A stretch of 64,000 nucleotides of DNA from Montifringilla adamsi (Eukaryota; Chordata; Aves; Passeriformes; Passeridae), in NCBI GenBank assembly GCA_017590115.1, contig JAGGNK010013670.1:2601343-2665342 (forward strand), given 5' to 3'. This document shows, in pieces, positions 1-14,052 of this stretch (position 1 is the first letter of the stretch; each line of letters opens with the position of its first letter). Position numbers and translations under genes: made by a program. Below the pieces are notes generated by a model. It did no database searches. It was not told the DNA's origin and was given only the letters and a program-made list of their open reading frames with translations.

Positions 1-3000
1 TAAAAGCATAATAACCCAGCAATAGTCACACAGAAAAAAAAAGAGAGAGGTGGCTTTTTATATATAAAAACCGTTTTCTACCTCTGCTTTCTGTTTTTTC
101 ATCTGGATGAAAATTTGTGAAAAACCTCACTGTCCCAAAATTTAGGGTTGTTGAGTTTTCCCTCTGAGACGGTAAAATTTCAAGTGAGACTAACTCCTGA
201 CTCCAAGCTAAATTTGCACATTCCCAAAGACTGCAAATTGTATCATTATGCCCATATTTCACAGATGCAGGTAAATGAAATTATTAGCATAACATGCAAG
301 CCACACAAAACAAAGCCAGGAATATAATAATTGTTAGGAAAGAGTATTTTCTGTAGATTAGCTCTTGTTTAACAAGCCTGATTTTTTTTGTTCCAGTTGA
401 TTCTAAGTTCAAGCAATAAAATAAATTTCTTCGTTTAAGACCTCTAAACCAGCACCTGAGAATACAGCATGACTAAAGTACACATCAAATGGATTAGAAA
501 TACCTACCTAGCTTGAAAACGTAGACATCAATGAGCACTTGACATCTGAGGCACCATTACTAGCAAGTTCCTGAAAGGATTGGGGTGAAACCCCTTACAA
601 AGGAATGCATTCATCAATGAGAACTAACTAAAGCAAACTGAGCAGAGGGAGCTGATATTACAAATACCTGCAGACTGGTAAATGAGGAAGAGATGAGACT
701 GCTGAGAGAGAAATTAGAGACACTTGAAAAACAAGACCCATTTGAACAAAGTGTGTTTTCAATCAAAACTCACAAAAACGTTCATCTGTGGGAAATCCTA
801 GAAATTCCAGACAGGAAGGTTTATGAATCATCTAAGCCCATCTTTCTACTGAGATCTAAGACATTCAGACTTCTTGAAAAACTCTAATGACTGAGATTTC
901 ACAGGCCTGGCAAGTAAATCTAGTCTTGAAAAAGTCGGTCTTGAAAAAGTCACATCTCAGCTGCAATTTCAGATCACATTTGTTTCTCAGCCAGCCCCCA
1001 GTGGCTGGAAACACAAGGCACATTTGTCCTTGCAACACTCCATTCCAACAACCTGCCAGCTCATCCTTCCTCAGTTTGCTCTTCATCACAAACCATTTGT
1101 TCCACTTTTCTTCCCTGGTCCTGCTTTCAAGACTAAGGAAAAGCACTCGGAAAAATAGTACTGGAAACAGACTTGGGGCTGGTGGTGAAGTGACAATGTG
1201 AGCACCAGGCACGGTTCTGTGGCAAAGGCTTGATCCATTTGTTCAAAACCTTAAAAAGGAGAGTACATAAGTCTGCCTCTACCTATAGCTTTAGTTTCCA
1301 CATTTAAAAAGATGATACTGTCATAAAGACATTTCAAAAGAGAAAATTCACCTCTTTCCTCATCATCTGCTTCACTGTAAAGGATACTTGCCTTATTCCT
1401 AATTTGAATTAACCTGATTTCACTTCATAGCAACTGCTTCTCACTCTTTTTGAGCCACATTAAACCACTCTCTAGCACACTGTGTCTTCTCCACATGAAA
1501 ATACTTTAAGCCTTGTACCACTGCGAGGGAGCTGGTGAGGATGCAGTCCATCCCTGGGGCTCCCCTTCCACAACCACAGCCCTCAGACCAACTGCTCACC
1601 ACTTGTGCAAACAGGTCCAAGACTCCTCAGCTTGTTCACACACCACAAGCCTCAAACTTCACTGTCAAAATCATGGTACTTCCAAGGCCAAGAGTTCCAC
1701 TGAAAGCTGGCCCAGTTCTCCCCATCTCCTCAGTGGTATTTTAATTCATTTACATAAGCTGGTACATAGAAAGATTGACTTCAAGTTATCTGCATTTTTC
1801 TCACCAGTTCCTCCAGTCAGGGAATTAATAACAATGCTGTGCTGCATTCCCTGAGCTGCACACAGAAGAAAATATTTTCTTTAGAAAACACAACTCAAGA
1901 TTACTAGGTAACAGTTAATGTCCTAATTAACTGCACAATATCTTCAATATTTTCCATTACATTACTGAAAATAAAGTTAGGATGGAGAAATTATTTTCTG
2001 CATTGATGACATCTGGTACCAGCAATTTGCAGTTATTTTGACTAGTACAGTATTTAAATTACTAACAACACATAAAACTCTGAGCTAACAGCAGTCTGTG
2101 GCAGTAAGAAACACACTTTGTCAAAATTATATTTCCACAGGACCAGATTAATTTAATTACAATTAATTTTTTTTAGTAAATGGCTCCAACAGACATGTAT
2201 AGCAAATAATTTGCGTATAAATTACTCCTTCTCCTTCTCTAGATGTTATCAGCTCCAAAAAGCCACTTACAAATATGTGAATTCACTGTCATTCTCAATC
2301 ATTGTATGTGAAAATGTGGGCAAAATTTTGTTAAAATAAGCTACATCTTTTGCAAATACCATGTGTCTGCTTTTCCCTCCAAGGCAGCATGCAGACTGGG
2401 CAGGAAGCAAGCAGTGTTTGCTGTAACAAATGTTGATGTTCATTCTCGGCAAGGATCCCTTCCTTAAGACAAGCAGTTTTAAGAAACAGTCATGGATCTA
2501 CATCATCAGAAACAGCATGCACATAAAAATATTTTGCTAAGGGTTCTTTGGAAAAACCACTTCAGTTCCCAGCTCTGCTCATCCAGCCCAGGTGCAGTGG
2601 CATTCTGCCTTGCCACTGTGGTGGCCTTTGCCCACCCTGACTCCCTGCTTGTCCTGCTCTTGCTGCTCTCTGACAGGGGAACGCTTCCCCACAGCTCAGA
2701 CACACAAAAGAACAATTTCCCCTGGGGGTCCAGTGCAAGAAGTCAGCTCACACCCCAGGCTTTTGCTCACAGACAGTTTGGAACAATTATTATGCTGCAG
2801 GAACACAGGAGCACTGCTGCACTGCCCTAAACCCATGCTGCTGCTGCTTCCTGCCATTCCTGGCTCCCTCTGCCCCCTGCACCACATCCCCGCTTTGGTG
2901 CTGGCTCTGCCATCCACCAAGCACCTCAATGAGCTGGTCCAGCCTTCCAACCCTGCAGAAAATCAACTTTCTGCTGAGCTTTGCCCCATTTTAACCAGGT

Positions 3001-4931
3001 TGTCCTGGCTGACAGAGGGGCTGACTGGCACAACCACACAGGGAGAAGGAGCAGAACCACCACTCCCAGTGGTGAGTTCACCCAGTCCACCCTGGAAAAC
3101 CTCCATAACAAACCAAAGCCAGGCAGATTATCACTGACAGATTATCGTTGTGCATGTAACCTTTCAGCAGAACTCACAAAACTTAGAAAGAAAAGGCTTG
3201 TTAAAAAAATAGTAAATGCCTCCACAATTTATTTATGATAGTTCTTATCCCTAATAATTATATTACCTCTAGCACCTGAAAAATAGATTATATACTAATT
3301 TCTTTAGAAGAGGAAACAAAATAAACCCACAAAATTTTCTACTGAAGTTGCAATACTATGCATTGAAAAAGATTAGCCACATCAGAAATTGTAACAGCAA
3401 CATGTTCCTGTACAAAGATTTTCACATCAAAACAATTCAGTCACATTGTAAAAGCATTGTTTTTCTTTTATAAATATGCCCACAAATTATTTGTATTCTT
3501 ACCTAACAGCCAGCTCAACACATGCCCATCACATCCTGCCAAGATGGCTCACTTTTATAAAGATACAGAACAAAGGACAACAATAGTACATAATTGCTTT
3601 ACAAATGGCTTTAGAGAGTAATTATATCATTAGTCCTGAGTGGTTCCAGTTTCCAACTGTACTGCCACTAATCTTTTGAATACATTTTTGTTAGGAACTA
3701 AGTGGATGTCTCTAGAGAAAACACTTGCCAAGTGAAGAGCACTCCACTGGAGAACTCCATTTCCATGCAGTTCATTGAAAAGGAGGAATTTCCTACCGCC
3801 ATTGCCCTGGAGACAGCCAAAGGAGGAGCACTGACAGCTGCTTCCATGTACAGCTCCACAGTGACTCTGTTCCCAAAGCTTTACACCTCAAATTGTATCT
3901 GCTTTGATGCAATCATTTGTGGGCAGACGACCTCCTAACAGCCTGCCTACCAAGACAGAGATCAAAAAAGGCCAGTAGGACACAGGGATCAGAACTTCTT
4001 GGCTCTGGATGTCCTCTAGGGCTCACAGACTCTGCAGCCATCCCTACAAGAGCTGTGTCCACACCTCCCTAAGTGCCCAGCTCCCCCTTTCACCTCAGGC
4101 TCTGAGGAAGGTCATCTGCAGCTGTGCTAGCACACACCTGAGGTTCTGACACACACCTGCAGTGGCCATCTGTCACCTCCTCCTCAACTCCAGCATTCAC
4201 ACATCTGGCTGGCCAGAAAGAGCAGAGATTAAATCAGTTCAATACCTGCTCCTTCTTAAAATAATTACTTCTGCAATACCATTTTTTCTCTGACACTACT
4301 AACTATAAAGCAACACTTTGACATGAATTCTTTCAATTTCTCAGTGCCCTTGTCCATCTCCTAAATACTATCTTTTCAGCTTGACTCTATGAATGGGAGT
4401 CCCTTTCAGCTTATTGAAAACAACTAGAGCTGCCAATTCTACTTCTGACTTGAAATACACTCTAGTTTGCTTTGCTTTGCTTTCCTTTCCTCCTACCAAT
4501 GGAATGCCTCAGATAACATCCCCATAAAGATTGCTGTTTTACAGCACATAGGCTGGACAGCAATAAACACCTTATTATTGAAGTACTGTAGGTGCTGTTA
4601 CTGTGTACAGTAGAAAGGCCAGTCATGCAAGCACTGAAGCAAAAAGTTCAAATTCCCTTGAGATTATTCAGTGCACAGGTGAGAATGGCTTCAGATTTCA
4701 GTTTGGCAGAGATTGCAGTTACCATCTCATTTCAAAATAAGAACCATATCAATCACATGCAGCTCAGCAATCATGTCACCATGTCATGACAGCCAAGTTT
4801 AGTAATAAACTGCATTTTTTAACCCCCTACTAAAATTTATAAACTATACATTGCTCAGGAATTACTTGCTTTAGAAAAGAGAAATCAAGCATCACTTGCA
4901 TACACATAATTTCTGAAGATAATACAGATAT
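1..4931. other. Unique non-coding DNA, no gene recognised
   Basis: AT-rich single-copy-looking sequence. The longest open frame (2592-3137 on the plus strand, 181 codons) sits in a locally GC-richer patch where frames on both strands are open. It has no recognisable domain and its composition is proline-, serine- and leucine-rich, as expected by chance. A short CTTTG-type pentamer run lies at 4466-4490. A dense patch of TAAT/ATTA words lies at 2147-2177. No RNA gene or clear transposon is seen. Confidence 0.6.
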
Positions 4932-6240
4932 CAGGGAGCCACACAATAGCCGAGGTTAGAAGGGATCCCTAGAGATTATTCAGTTCCAGTTTGCCTAAGA
5001 AGGGTCAGCAGGACCCTGTCCAGCCAGGCTTTGACTATCTCCAAGGACACATTGTCTCTCTAAAACTAGGGAGCAGAGAGGACCAACCACTTCCCTCAGC
5101 CTTCTGGCTGCATTCTTCCATTGCCCTTTGCTGGCTCATGCTCAACTTCTGGTCCATGAGAACCCCTAAAGATTTTCTGCCAAGCTATTTTCATGCTCAC
5201 ATAGCATGCATTGGGGTGTTTCTTCCCAGTTGCAGGACTTTTCACTGAACTTCATGAGGTTCCCATTGACCCCATGCCTCTATGGTGAATCGACCATTCC
5301 TCCTAGCTTTGTATGTTCTCCAAATGTGCTGAGAGTGCACTCTGTCCCACCATCCTTGTCATTAATGGCAATGTGACACCAGCATTGCCCCAGTATCCCC
5401 TGACTCTGTTCCACATCCTGTATGCTTTTAATGTTTGTGTTTGGTCAGGAGCACCACATTCATCCACGCAGACCTTCTGCCACCTCTGCTTAATTTCCTG
5501 CTCATCTAGTTGGCCCACTCCTGAGCTTGGAGAATATAATCCTTAAATATTAACCAAGTAGGTCCACAGGTGCAAGTCTGCTCTCCTGGAGCCCACAGTT
5601 GCAATCCTACAATTTGCCTTGTTTTTTTCCCTTGGGATTCTGAACTCCACCAGCTCAGCCTTGCTGTCTCTGAGATCACCTCCCCAGACTCACATAGCCA
5701 AATAGTTCTTTCTCCTTTGTAAGCATGAGGAGTAGAGCAGCTCCCCTTGTCAGCAACTTGATCACTTTGCAGTGGAATTTTCCAACAATGCACTTGAGAA
5801 ACCTGCACTTGATTGCTCGTATTTTGCTGGGATGAGCAGGTGTTGGGGTGGGCAAAGTTTCCCATGAGGAGAGGGGCCTGCAAATACAAGGCTTCTTCCA
5901 GCTGGCTGAAGACCACCTGATCTACTTCTTCCTAATCAGGGAGTGCATGGGAGACACCCACCACAGTACTGGTAATACAGCTCCTCCTGGTAATCTTGAC
6001 CTGAAACTCTCCTCTGGCTCATCATCCATCTCAAGGCAGAGCTCCAGGCATTCCTGCTGCTGTCCCACACAAAGGCCAAACTCCACTGCCACCCCCCAGC
6101 CTGACCTTCCTGAAGGGCTTGTATCATCCATTGCTGCAGTCCAGTGGTGTGAATATCTTAGTTCATCTCCGTAATGCAACAAGGCAACAGACATAATATC
6201 CACAAGTGAGAGCACCTCCCCCACCATTCTTCCTCTCAAA
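4932..6240 (-). mobile_element. CR1 LINE fragment, internally deleted
   Basis: Read on the minus strand this is a non-LTR CR1 retrotransposon remnant. The plus strand begins at 4932 with the reverse complement of the CR1 3' region (gaggttagaagggatccc, then wording typical of CR1 such as tgaacttcatgaggttccc near 5250 and gagagtgcactctgtccc near 5330). These belong to the end of the reverse-transcriptase ORF and the 3' UTR. From about 5550 to 6210 the match changes to the upstream endonuclease part of the same ORF (tctacttcttcct near 5920; cctgacctt and catctccgtaatg near 6100-6175). The central reverse-transcriptase domain is missing, so the copy is internally deleted. Stops and frameshifts are frequent. 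The 5' limit is approximate. Confidence 0.85.
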
Positions 6241-9200
6241 AATTCTTCATTTGCCTGTTAAAATCCTTTAAACAGCAATTAAATAAGATCCCTGGGGTAT
6301 ATCTTCCTCAATCTCTTTGATCACTGGTTAAAAATGCCTCACATGCACAGTTTAATGCAGCTTGTACCTGGCAGGTGTGAACAGAGCCATTATATTGTCA
6401 CATTCAATCCTCTGAGGCCATTAATGCAGCACAACATGAGCCATAGTGTCAGGGGTTCAGTCGTGTACAGGGGATGGAGCACAGGAAAAGGAAGGTGAAA
6501 AATCATTCTGGGGAAAGCTGAGCTGAAACACTCTCTGCACAGGTCCAGACAGCAATCTGCAGAAATGCAGGTGAGCTGATCACTCAGGTTAGAGAGACCC
6601 AGCTGAGATATTATTTCAGCAATCTGGGCTGTTTTGCAGACAAGGTATTTTTACCTCACCATAATTAAGACACCTGAGCAATCCCTGGAAAACTTCTAGC
6701 ACTGTAGTTGGTTCCCCCTCCTGCTGACAAAACAAGAACAAACTGTATTATCTCAGCCATGCAATGAGAACAGAAGTTATGGAGCTATCCTGAAGGGAAA
6801 CATCCCTCGGTGTTTAACCAGAGGGAACAGAACCATGTGAAAGCTAAGAAATAATCTACTTGGTAATTACAATTAATAGCATTTACCTCTTACTGGGAGC
6901 TTTACATTTCTTAAATATTTTCCAAACATTAATTAATTACTAAGGCAGGGGAAGAAATGCCATTGCATTATGTAGAAAAATAAGTATGTTGTGATAAATT
7001 AATTATTGTGTAAGAATCACTGTTCCTTGAGCCCTTCCATATGTATAACCAAGGGGTACATATGGGTTTAGCTTATTCTCTGCTGTAGGGCCCTTTTAGA
7101 TTTTTTTTTTTTTTTGGTCCACTTACTTCCAGCCTAAGTTGTCAAATATGGATTGTTCTGCAATAAGAAGAACAAACAAAACTTGTTTTTAATGTAGACT
7201 GGGACAAGTGCAGAGTTCCAGAAACCTACATTCTAAATTTCCTGGAGTTTAAAATACTATAATAGCCCAAAAATTTCCCCAGGTTTCCAAAACAATGAGA
7301 CAACACATAGCTCTTGGCACCTCAACAGGCCATTCCACAAACCAAGGACACAATTTGCACTGCATAACCACTACTTCCAAAAGCAGAAACCTATACTTAA
7401 TTTTTTTTCTAACTACCCAAACAAATGCTTTGAAATTAATAAAGGCTGAGAATCCTAGAAATAATTAGAAATACTAAAAGCCATACTACTACTTTTCATC
7501 AAACTACCAGTACCGACAGTACTGACAGTGTAACAGAAAAAAGAAATTTGCTTGCCTGATCAGAGGACTTCCAAGTGAAAACTTCATGAAACACTGACTG
7601 TTTCAGGAAAAAAAATTATCCATTCTCAGGGAAACGGTCTAAAGAGAATAACTTTTATTTTTCTCCACCATTATTAAACATACTTCTAATACTTGGGCAC
7701 TCATAACTCCTCCAAACACTTCTCATCACTTTCCAAAGTTTTTCATCTTGGCATGGATTAGCTCAATCTACATCTTGTAAGGAGTTCTATTTCCTTGGGA
7801 AACTGCTATTAAATCTTCTCAGAATCGTCTTCCTTGGATAAGTCTGTTGCAACTGTTATAACCCCAATAAGGCACATGATGTAACTGAGACAAAAAATTT
7901 GAAGCCTATTGCAGAACTCAGTCTTCCAGGTTCCAACAGAGCTCATCTAAATCCAGACAGCACATCCAGACAATCTGAAGCAAATTAAACCTAAACTTTC
8001 ATTTAAAGACAGAAAGAGAATTGGCGAAATTTAAGGAAGGCACTTTAGAGGAGGACAGTGGTGTTTGACTCATACTTTCAAGGCTTTTATGTGCTAAGCA
8101 TTCAAATGCCCTATTTTGTATAGAGTTGTTCAGGTCTGAATTCTAATTTTACCCTTCTAATTTTACCCTTTTGTTCATTTAGTAAGAAAAAAAGTTCGAT
8201 AAAACTGACAAGCAATGGCTACATCTACTCCATTTAAACCAAGGAGGCAAATTGGGGTATTAGGAGCTCCTTTCTTTCCCTGACTCACCAGGTCCTTCAG
8301 AAAGTTAAAGAAAACACATGGACCAGTTTCTCATAGGCTCTCAAACACAAAAGTTAAGGGAAATTAGACAAACTGAGCCTAATACTTCTATTCTACCTCA
8401 TACAAAATCTCTTTACACATGATCCAGCAATAGAAAATGGCACTTTGAGTTGTATCACAAAGGAAAATCTTGTAAAATCCCTTTCAATATCTTGTCAAAA
8501 TCAGCATGCTCTGTGACTAGACGACTGTCAGGGTGATCTATAGCCCCCAGACAGCACTGTAATATAAACTAAATTGCCTGAGTCACAAGCAATGATAGAG
8601 TCATTCCACAGGAAATTGGAAATCAATTCTTGTCATCACTGTACATAACTCCTTTATCAGAGTTCCAGTTGGCCGGTGTAATGCAAGGGAAAGAAGCTGG
8701 GAACTGACAATCATGGCAAGTTGAACAGTCTGCACACATATTGAAGCACAGAAGCTCTGTTTCTGGAACAGCACTTTGCATAGGGGACATGACAGATAGG
8801 AGCAGCCTGACTGGTAAAATATCAAAGGCTAATCAAAGGTGTGCTGCATCCTGTTCCACGAGGAGGATATATGTAGCTTGGGTTTGGACCTGAAAATTGA
8901 GACCAGTAGTCTTTGTGCAATGATTCCTGGCAGAATAGAGGGACAATCTTTTGCTAAATCTCACACTGGAAGTCTTTCAGACTGGGAAGATTCCTTCATA
9001 ATCACCATCCAGGTGTTGCAGAAACCAGAGCACCAATTTCAGCATTGATATGTTCATAAGTTTGGCTCTCTGCAACACTTGTGTCAGGACTCAGTTGCTG
9101 GAATCAAGTGATTAAATCAGTTTTTGTTAGCAAGTAGATTTTTAAGCTATGGGAAGAACTCATTCTAAAAGTTAAAAGAAAATGAAGAATCTAACACAAT

Positions 9201-9570
9201 GTTATTCTTACAGCATGCAATCACCCTTTGAGCAATACTTTTCTGAGCAGATGCTCTACTATGCCTCATTTTACCTGGACTCACCAGCTAAATTCATTAA
9301 AATTAAGTACAACATCTGTTAAAAAAAAATGCAATTAAGACAGTTCTCTGTGAAACAAAGAACATTTTCTATTTCCACTTCTTGTATAAAAGCCAACTCA
9401 TTGAGCTCCCACACACCTAGAAGGAAGCTATAGCCATTTCTATAAACAAGCTCACTTTCAACTAAATACAGCTGGATGCAGGAAGATTATCAACTCATCA
9501 GTGTCCAGCACAGCATGTTTCTTATTTTAATGCAGAAATCCTAACCTAAAATAAGGACTCCTTCCAAAAT
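6241..9570. other. Unique non-coding DNA
   Basis: AT-rich sequence without recognisable coding potential. A pure 15-T tract occurs at 7101-7115. The stretch 6855-7010 is unusually dense in TAATTA/ATTAAT words. A 15-base near-tandem doublet lies at about 8142-8172. Open frames are all under 80 codons and match nothing I know. Confidence 0.55.
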
Positions 9571-9966
9571 ACAAAATCCCAGAATTACCCAGGATATTAA
9601 AGATTAAATAGTTCCAAGTCCCTGCCATGGACAGGGACACCTTCCACTGTCCCAGGCTGCTCCAAGCCCCATACAGCCTGGCCTTGGGGACTGCCAGGGA
9701 TCCAGGGGCAGCCCCAGCTGCTCTGGGCACCCTGTGCCAGGGCCTCTCCAGCCTCACAGGGAAGAATTTCTTCCTGATATCTCAATCTAAACCTTCAGGT
9801 AACTGGACGGCTGCAATTGGGTTATTCTGAAGCCTTGGCTGAACAATCTCTGCCTTTCCTTATGGGAGAATTTCTCCAGCCCTCTAATCAACTTGGTGGC
9901 TCCTCTGGACTTGCTGCAGCAGGTCCATGTCCTTCCTGTGCTAGGGACCCCAGAGCTGGATGTGTC
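9571..9966 (-). mobile_element. CR1 LINE 3' fragment
   Basis: On the plus strand this is the reverse complement of a CR1 3' end. It starts near a decayed copy of the CR1 terminal repeat (aaaatcccagaatt), then reads ccatggacagggacacc, ctgctccaagcc, acagcctggccttgggg, gaagaatttcttcctgatat, and finally ggtccatgtccttcctgtg and gaccccagagctgga. This order of landmarks is that of the CR1 3' UTR and the end of ORF2. The element is 5' truncated, as is usual for CR1. A deletion after 9800 removes part of the consensus. The wording around 9640-9660 (ccactgtcccaggctgctcc) suggests a passerine CR1-J or CR1-E type, but the subfamily is not certain. Confidence 0.9.
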
Positions 9967-12900
9967 AAATATAGTTTAGTACAAAGCATTCTGCTTAAGT
10001 GTCACAAAGTTTGCTTCCCTATTCTCTGGCCTGTTTGGGAGAAGATGTGGTTTCTTCATAAAACAAAAATCTATTATGAGACTAACATTGAGGATTCCTC
10101 TTCATGAGACCTAAAAAGCAGGGACTATGAAGCAAACAAGCCAACACCAGCAGCAAATGAGCCCCGTGCACCACACTAACCTGCAAAGGGGCTGTGCATG
10201 CCCTGACAGCTCTGCTCTGACACTGCCTGCAACAGTCTGGCACTACTCAGGCAAATGGAGAGCCAACAAGATACCAGAAAACAGCTGGGCAGTTAAATGT
10301 TATCATCTTGGGTTAATTAGCTGAATTTAGTTTACATCAGCCACTGATCTTTTTATCCTAAGTATGATACTGTTTATATTCTTGAAAGTAGGCCTGGACA
10401 AAGAACTCATTCATAATCTACTTTTGAAGCATATGAATATTTTTCAGCTGGTCTGCCTCACTATTCAGAAATATGGTCATTCCACATTTATGTTTTGTTT
10501 TTCAAGTAGTTGAGAAATGAATGCACATTTTGTGGTGGGATAATTGCAAGATTTAAATAATTTGTGATGAAAAGTGCACCTTCTTTTCTTTTCCTTGAAA
10601 AGCAAGCTGAAATCCACAATATCCCAGAAAGATGGCCACTTTCATTAACGAAGACTTACTTGCTTTTAATTACACTATCCACCCTTAATGATATGCCATT
10701 ATTCGTTAAACTATTAAAAAATTAATCTGGTAGATAGAAATTCAGTCAGGTATTTGTTTGTTTAACATCATTACCCAGTTTTGAGTCCATGAATCAAAGG
10801 AAATGGGGTTTTAATTAAGGCCTGCAGAATAAGAAGGGCACGAAAGCAGAACATTTAATTTGCAGAGCATAGTTACACAATGTGTATTCCTTTGTGGCAA
10901 AGCCAGCATGAGAAGTTCCTGCTCCACCCCACCTCTCCCTTCTTGCCCTCATTAAAATGCTGCAGTTTTCTGCTCTTTCCCTCGGTTGTACCAATATAAC
11001 TGCATGCTGTGATAAATGTTCATCTCTGAAGCATCTGGAATATCATTCACTATCCCTGCAACAGTATTGGTATTCTTATATTTGCTTCCAGTACAGCTCC
11101 ATAAACACCACACTGTGAAAGCAGCAAATGCTGACCTGGGAAGTGATTTGATCTCCACAAAACCCAGTTCAAGGATCAGCGTCCATAATGTACCATTGCA
11201 TTAACAATGTCCTGGTTTGTTCTGGGCTGGCACATGGGCCCAACAAATCCATCCAATATGATCAGCTTGTCCTTTAACAGCACTGTACAAGCCACCACCT
11301 TCCAAAAGCTCACATTCAATTACACTGGGTTGGAAAGGGCCAAGACTAAAGCCCACCCAAGTCCATTACCAGTGTGACACTCATGGGTCAGGACATGTGG
11401 GTTGTCTGATTGCTCACAATTTTTTTTTTTTTTTGACCGTCTAAGTTTGAAAATCCCAACAAAGATTCCCACCACAGAAAGATGTGCAGCATTAATGTCA
11501 CTGGGGAAAAGTGGCCAGCTCAAACCAGAGATTTTGCAGCAGCAGATGTGTCATTCTTGACCTGGGCTCTTTCACACACAGCTACCAAAAAGCACCAAGA
11601 TTAAAGAATTGGTAAGTGGTGACAAAAACAAATGGATTCTAGAAAAGCTGCAGAAGTCCATAGAGAATGAAAAGTTCTCTGCCAACAGCATCTGTCAGGC
11701 AGCAGTTGCAGAGCTTTAACCATCTTGCAACAAGTGAAAGGCAGAACCACATTGCTTCATAGACTGCACTATGCACAGACAGAAGGTAAAAAGTGATCCA
11801 AAAAGCATCCAAGTGTTGGAAACAGCTGAAGCAAGAGAAGGTTATTGCTTATAAAAAACTAACTGAAAAAGAATCTCATGCTTCTAATTATCATCATTAG
11901 TGGATTCGATCCACACCCCTCCTTTCCCTCTCCAAACCAAGGTTTAACTCACAGCATCTGTTAAAGAATCTGGGCGTGAACTATACCTAACCAAATTTTG
12001 CAAGTCACGAATTTTCTCTACAACTGTCTTCATAACCATGGGAAAATACTTTATCACTGCAATAATCCCCTTTAAAGGAGATTACTAAAGTGAACAGGTA
12101 TGATTGAACAGTAACCAGTGTCCGTTTTGTTTCTGTCCTTAATTTAGGCACTTTGCTAACTGCTAGTTATTGCTGAAGCACAGTGAATTTTGCTTGGTAA
12201 GTCATTTTAAAGACTGCTTCTCCATATCTTAAAAGGTCTGAAACAGAGGTTAGAAAAACCAATAAACTTAAAAGTATGGAAAGTACAGTCACAGAGAAAC
12301 CTTTTATCAATGCACAGCATTGCAGTGAAACACATCCCAACATGAAAAAGTAATTTGCATGTTTACTGATGCATTGTGGATATTTGTTCAAAGCCTTTAA
12401 CATAAGCTGTTAGTTACACAGCCCTGATTCATTTAAGTTCCCAAAGTTTTAATTAGTTCTGAGAAAATGTTTTATGTAGAAGTCACAAGTTGCCATGAAG
12501 CAACAACTTCCCCTCTTTCTTCCTGTGATTCAAACCCTCATGGGAGAAGTCCTGCCTATAAGACTTGGGCCAAGAACACACCAAACAGAAAGCTGCAGCA
12601 CTGGCTGTTGTTCAGCACCCTGCAGTTTTTAGCACCCGAACTACTTTTCAAAGACAACACACTCGTCCACATTTTGTGGATTAACCCAATCTGCAGAGAA
12701 ATAAAATAATTTCTTATGGACCAATAGCCATGGTAATAAACAGGAAAAAAGAAGGGGGAGGGGAAATACAATACCAGCAGGAAATATTTTCCAGCTGTCA
12801 GAAGAGCACAGCTGTGGCAGTGTGGAGGCCAGCAAGATGAGCAGGTGAGCCTGCAAGGGCCCTCTTCAAACCTGTGCCTGCATTTCCAAGAGCACAGATG

Positions 12901-14052
12901 GCTGCCAGGTGGGAGCAGAGCAGCTCACATTGACACACACATCAGCACTGACACTGGACAGGGGGCTCACTGCCCTGGTCAGCACTGACACTGGACAGGG
13001 CACTCACTGTCTGAAATTGTGTATCATGTTAGGCACAGGCGCAATCATTTATAAACCACTTGCAAATAGCTGCATCACTCAATGTACCTGTGAGCTCAGC
13101 ACACAGGGTCAAGGCAGAACTCCACCTTCACTCTCTCTTTTCCCACCCCAATGTAAAGATCCCTCAGTTTTTCCTGGATCTGTCTCACCATGTCTTATTG
13201 CCTGTTACTATCAGCTGACAGATGTGTGCCCTCTCAGTGCCATCCTATCTATATGTTTTCAGTAAGCCAAACAACCAAAATAGTGAAAGTCCTAAATCAA
13301 AGCGAAAGAAAGAGAAAGGATGATAGACTTCACCAGTTAGAAAGAAAAGCAGAACAAACTGCATGTGATGCTTCTTTGTTACCATAGCACACCCAAAATT
13401 TCACACAGCTATACTGTAACTGAAGGAAACTCCTTTTGTCCATGCTCTGAACTCACCACCACTGGTGACATTTGCACTCTTGACAGCGAGGTTACCCCTG
13501 AGCTGGGGTAAACCAAGCAGCTAAGCACTCAAACATTAGCCCTTGTCAGCCTTTCTCCCAGCAAAGAAAACTCATCTAGATAAGACCATCTGATGACATG
13601 CTTAACTGATATTACAGAGAAAAAACTTGTTCTGCTACAGTTAAACTACAATCTTCTTAAAACCTGAGTACTACTTAAGCCTTCACAGTCAACTGTAGTT
13701 GAGATACTTTAAACAAGCACTGGCTGCTCACAGATTAACCCCTAAACACAATTAAAGGAATTCAGTAGGGATGTAAGGAGCTGAGCTGGAAAATTTAAGT
13801 TACCACTGAGTTACCCAAGTACAAGGAGTCTGCAATATCCTTAATTACCTACATCCCTCTATCATTGCTGTGTCCTTAAGAATCACACCCAAAAAAGGGA
13901 ACATGGTAAAAAACCACATCACTGGGCCTCTCCTGCCTGCATATATCAAATGAAACCAATAATTTAAGACTTTGCTCTTCTTATGAAGCTCTTCACATTG
14001 CTCTGCTAAAAGCAATATGATGCCAATTACTGAATGCCATTGCAGGATTTAA
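9967..14052. other. Unique non-coding DNA
   Basis: No gene recognised. It contains a 15-T tract at 11420-11434 and a short two-unit tandem repeat at 12942-13015. The open frame at 12909-13265 (118 codons) spans that repeat and shows no domain. There is no splice-bounded exon that I would support. Confidence 0.55.
12942..13015. repeat. Two-unit 37-base tandem repeat
   Basis: The words tcagcactgacactggacagg and the following ctcactg occur twice with a period of 37 bases, starting at 12942 and 12979. The second unit has small substitutions. This is a minimal minisatellite-like duplication with no known function. Confidence 0.7.

Noticed and set aside
2592..3137. Longest open frame in the window (181 codons)
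   Set aside because: It lies in GC-richer DNA where frames on both strands are open, has no domain, low-complexity composition, and no splice or start context; judged chance.
5506..6239. Minus-strand open frames of 105-136 codons
   Set aside because: They are remnants within the CR1 element, not a host gene.
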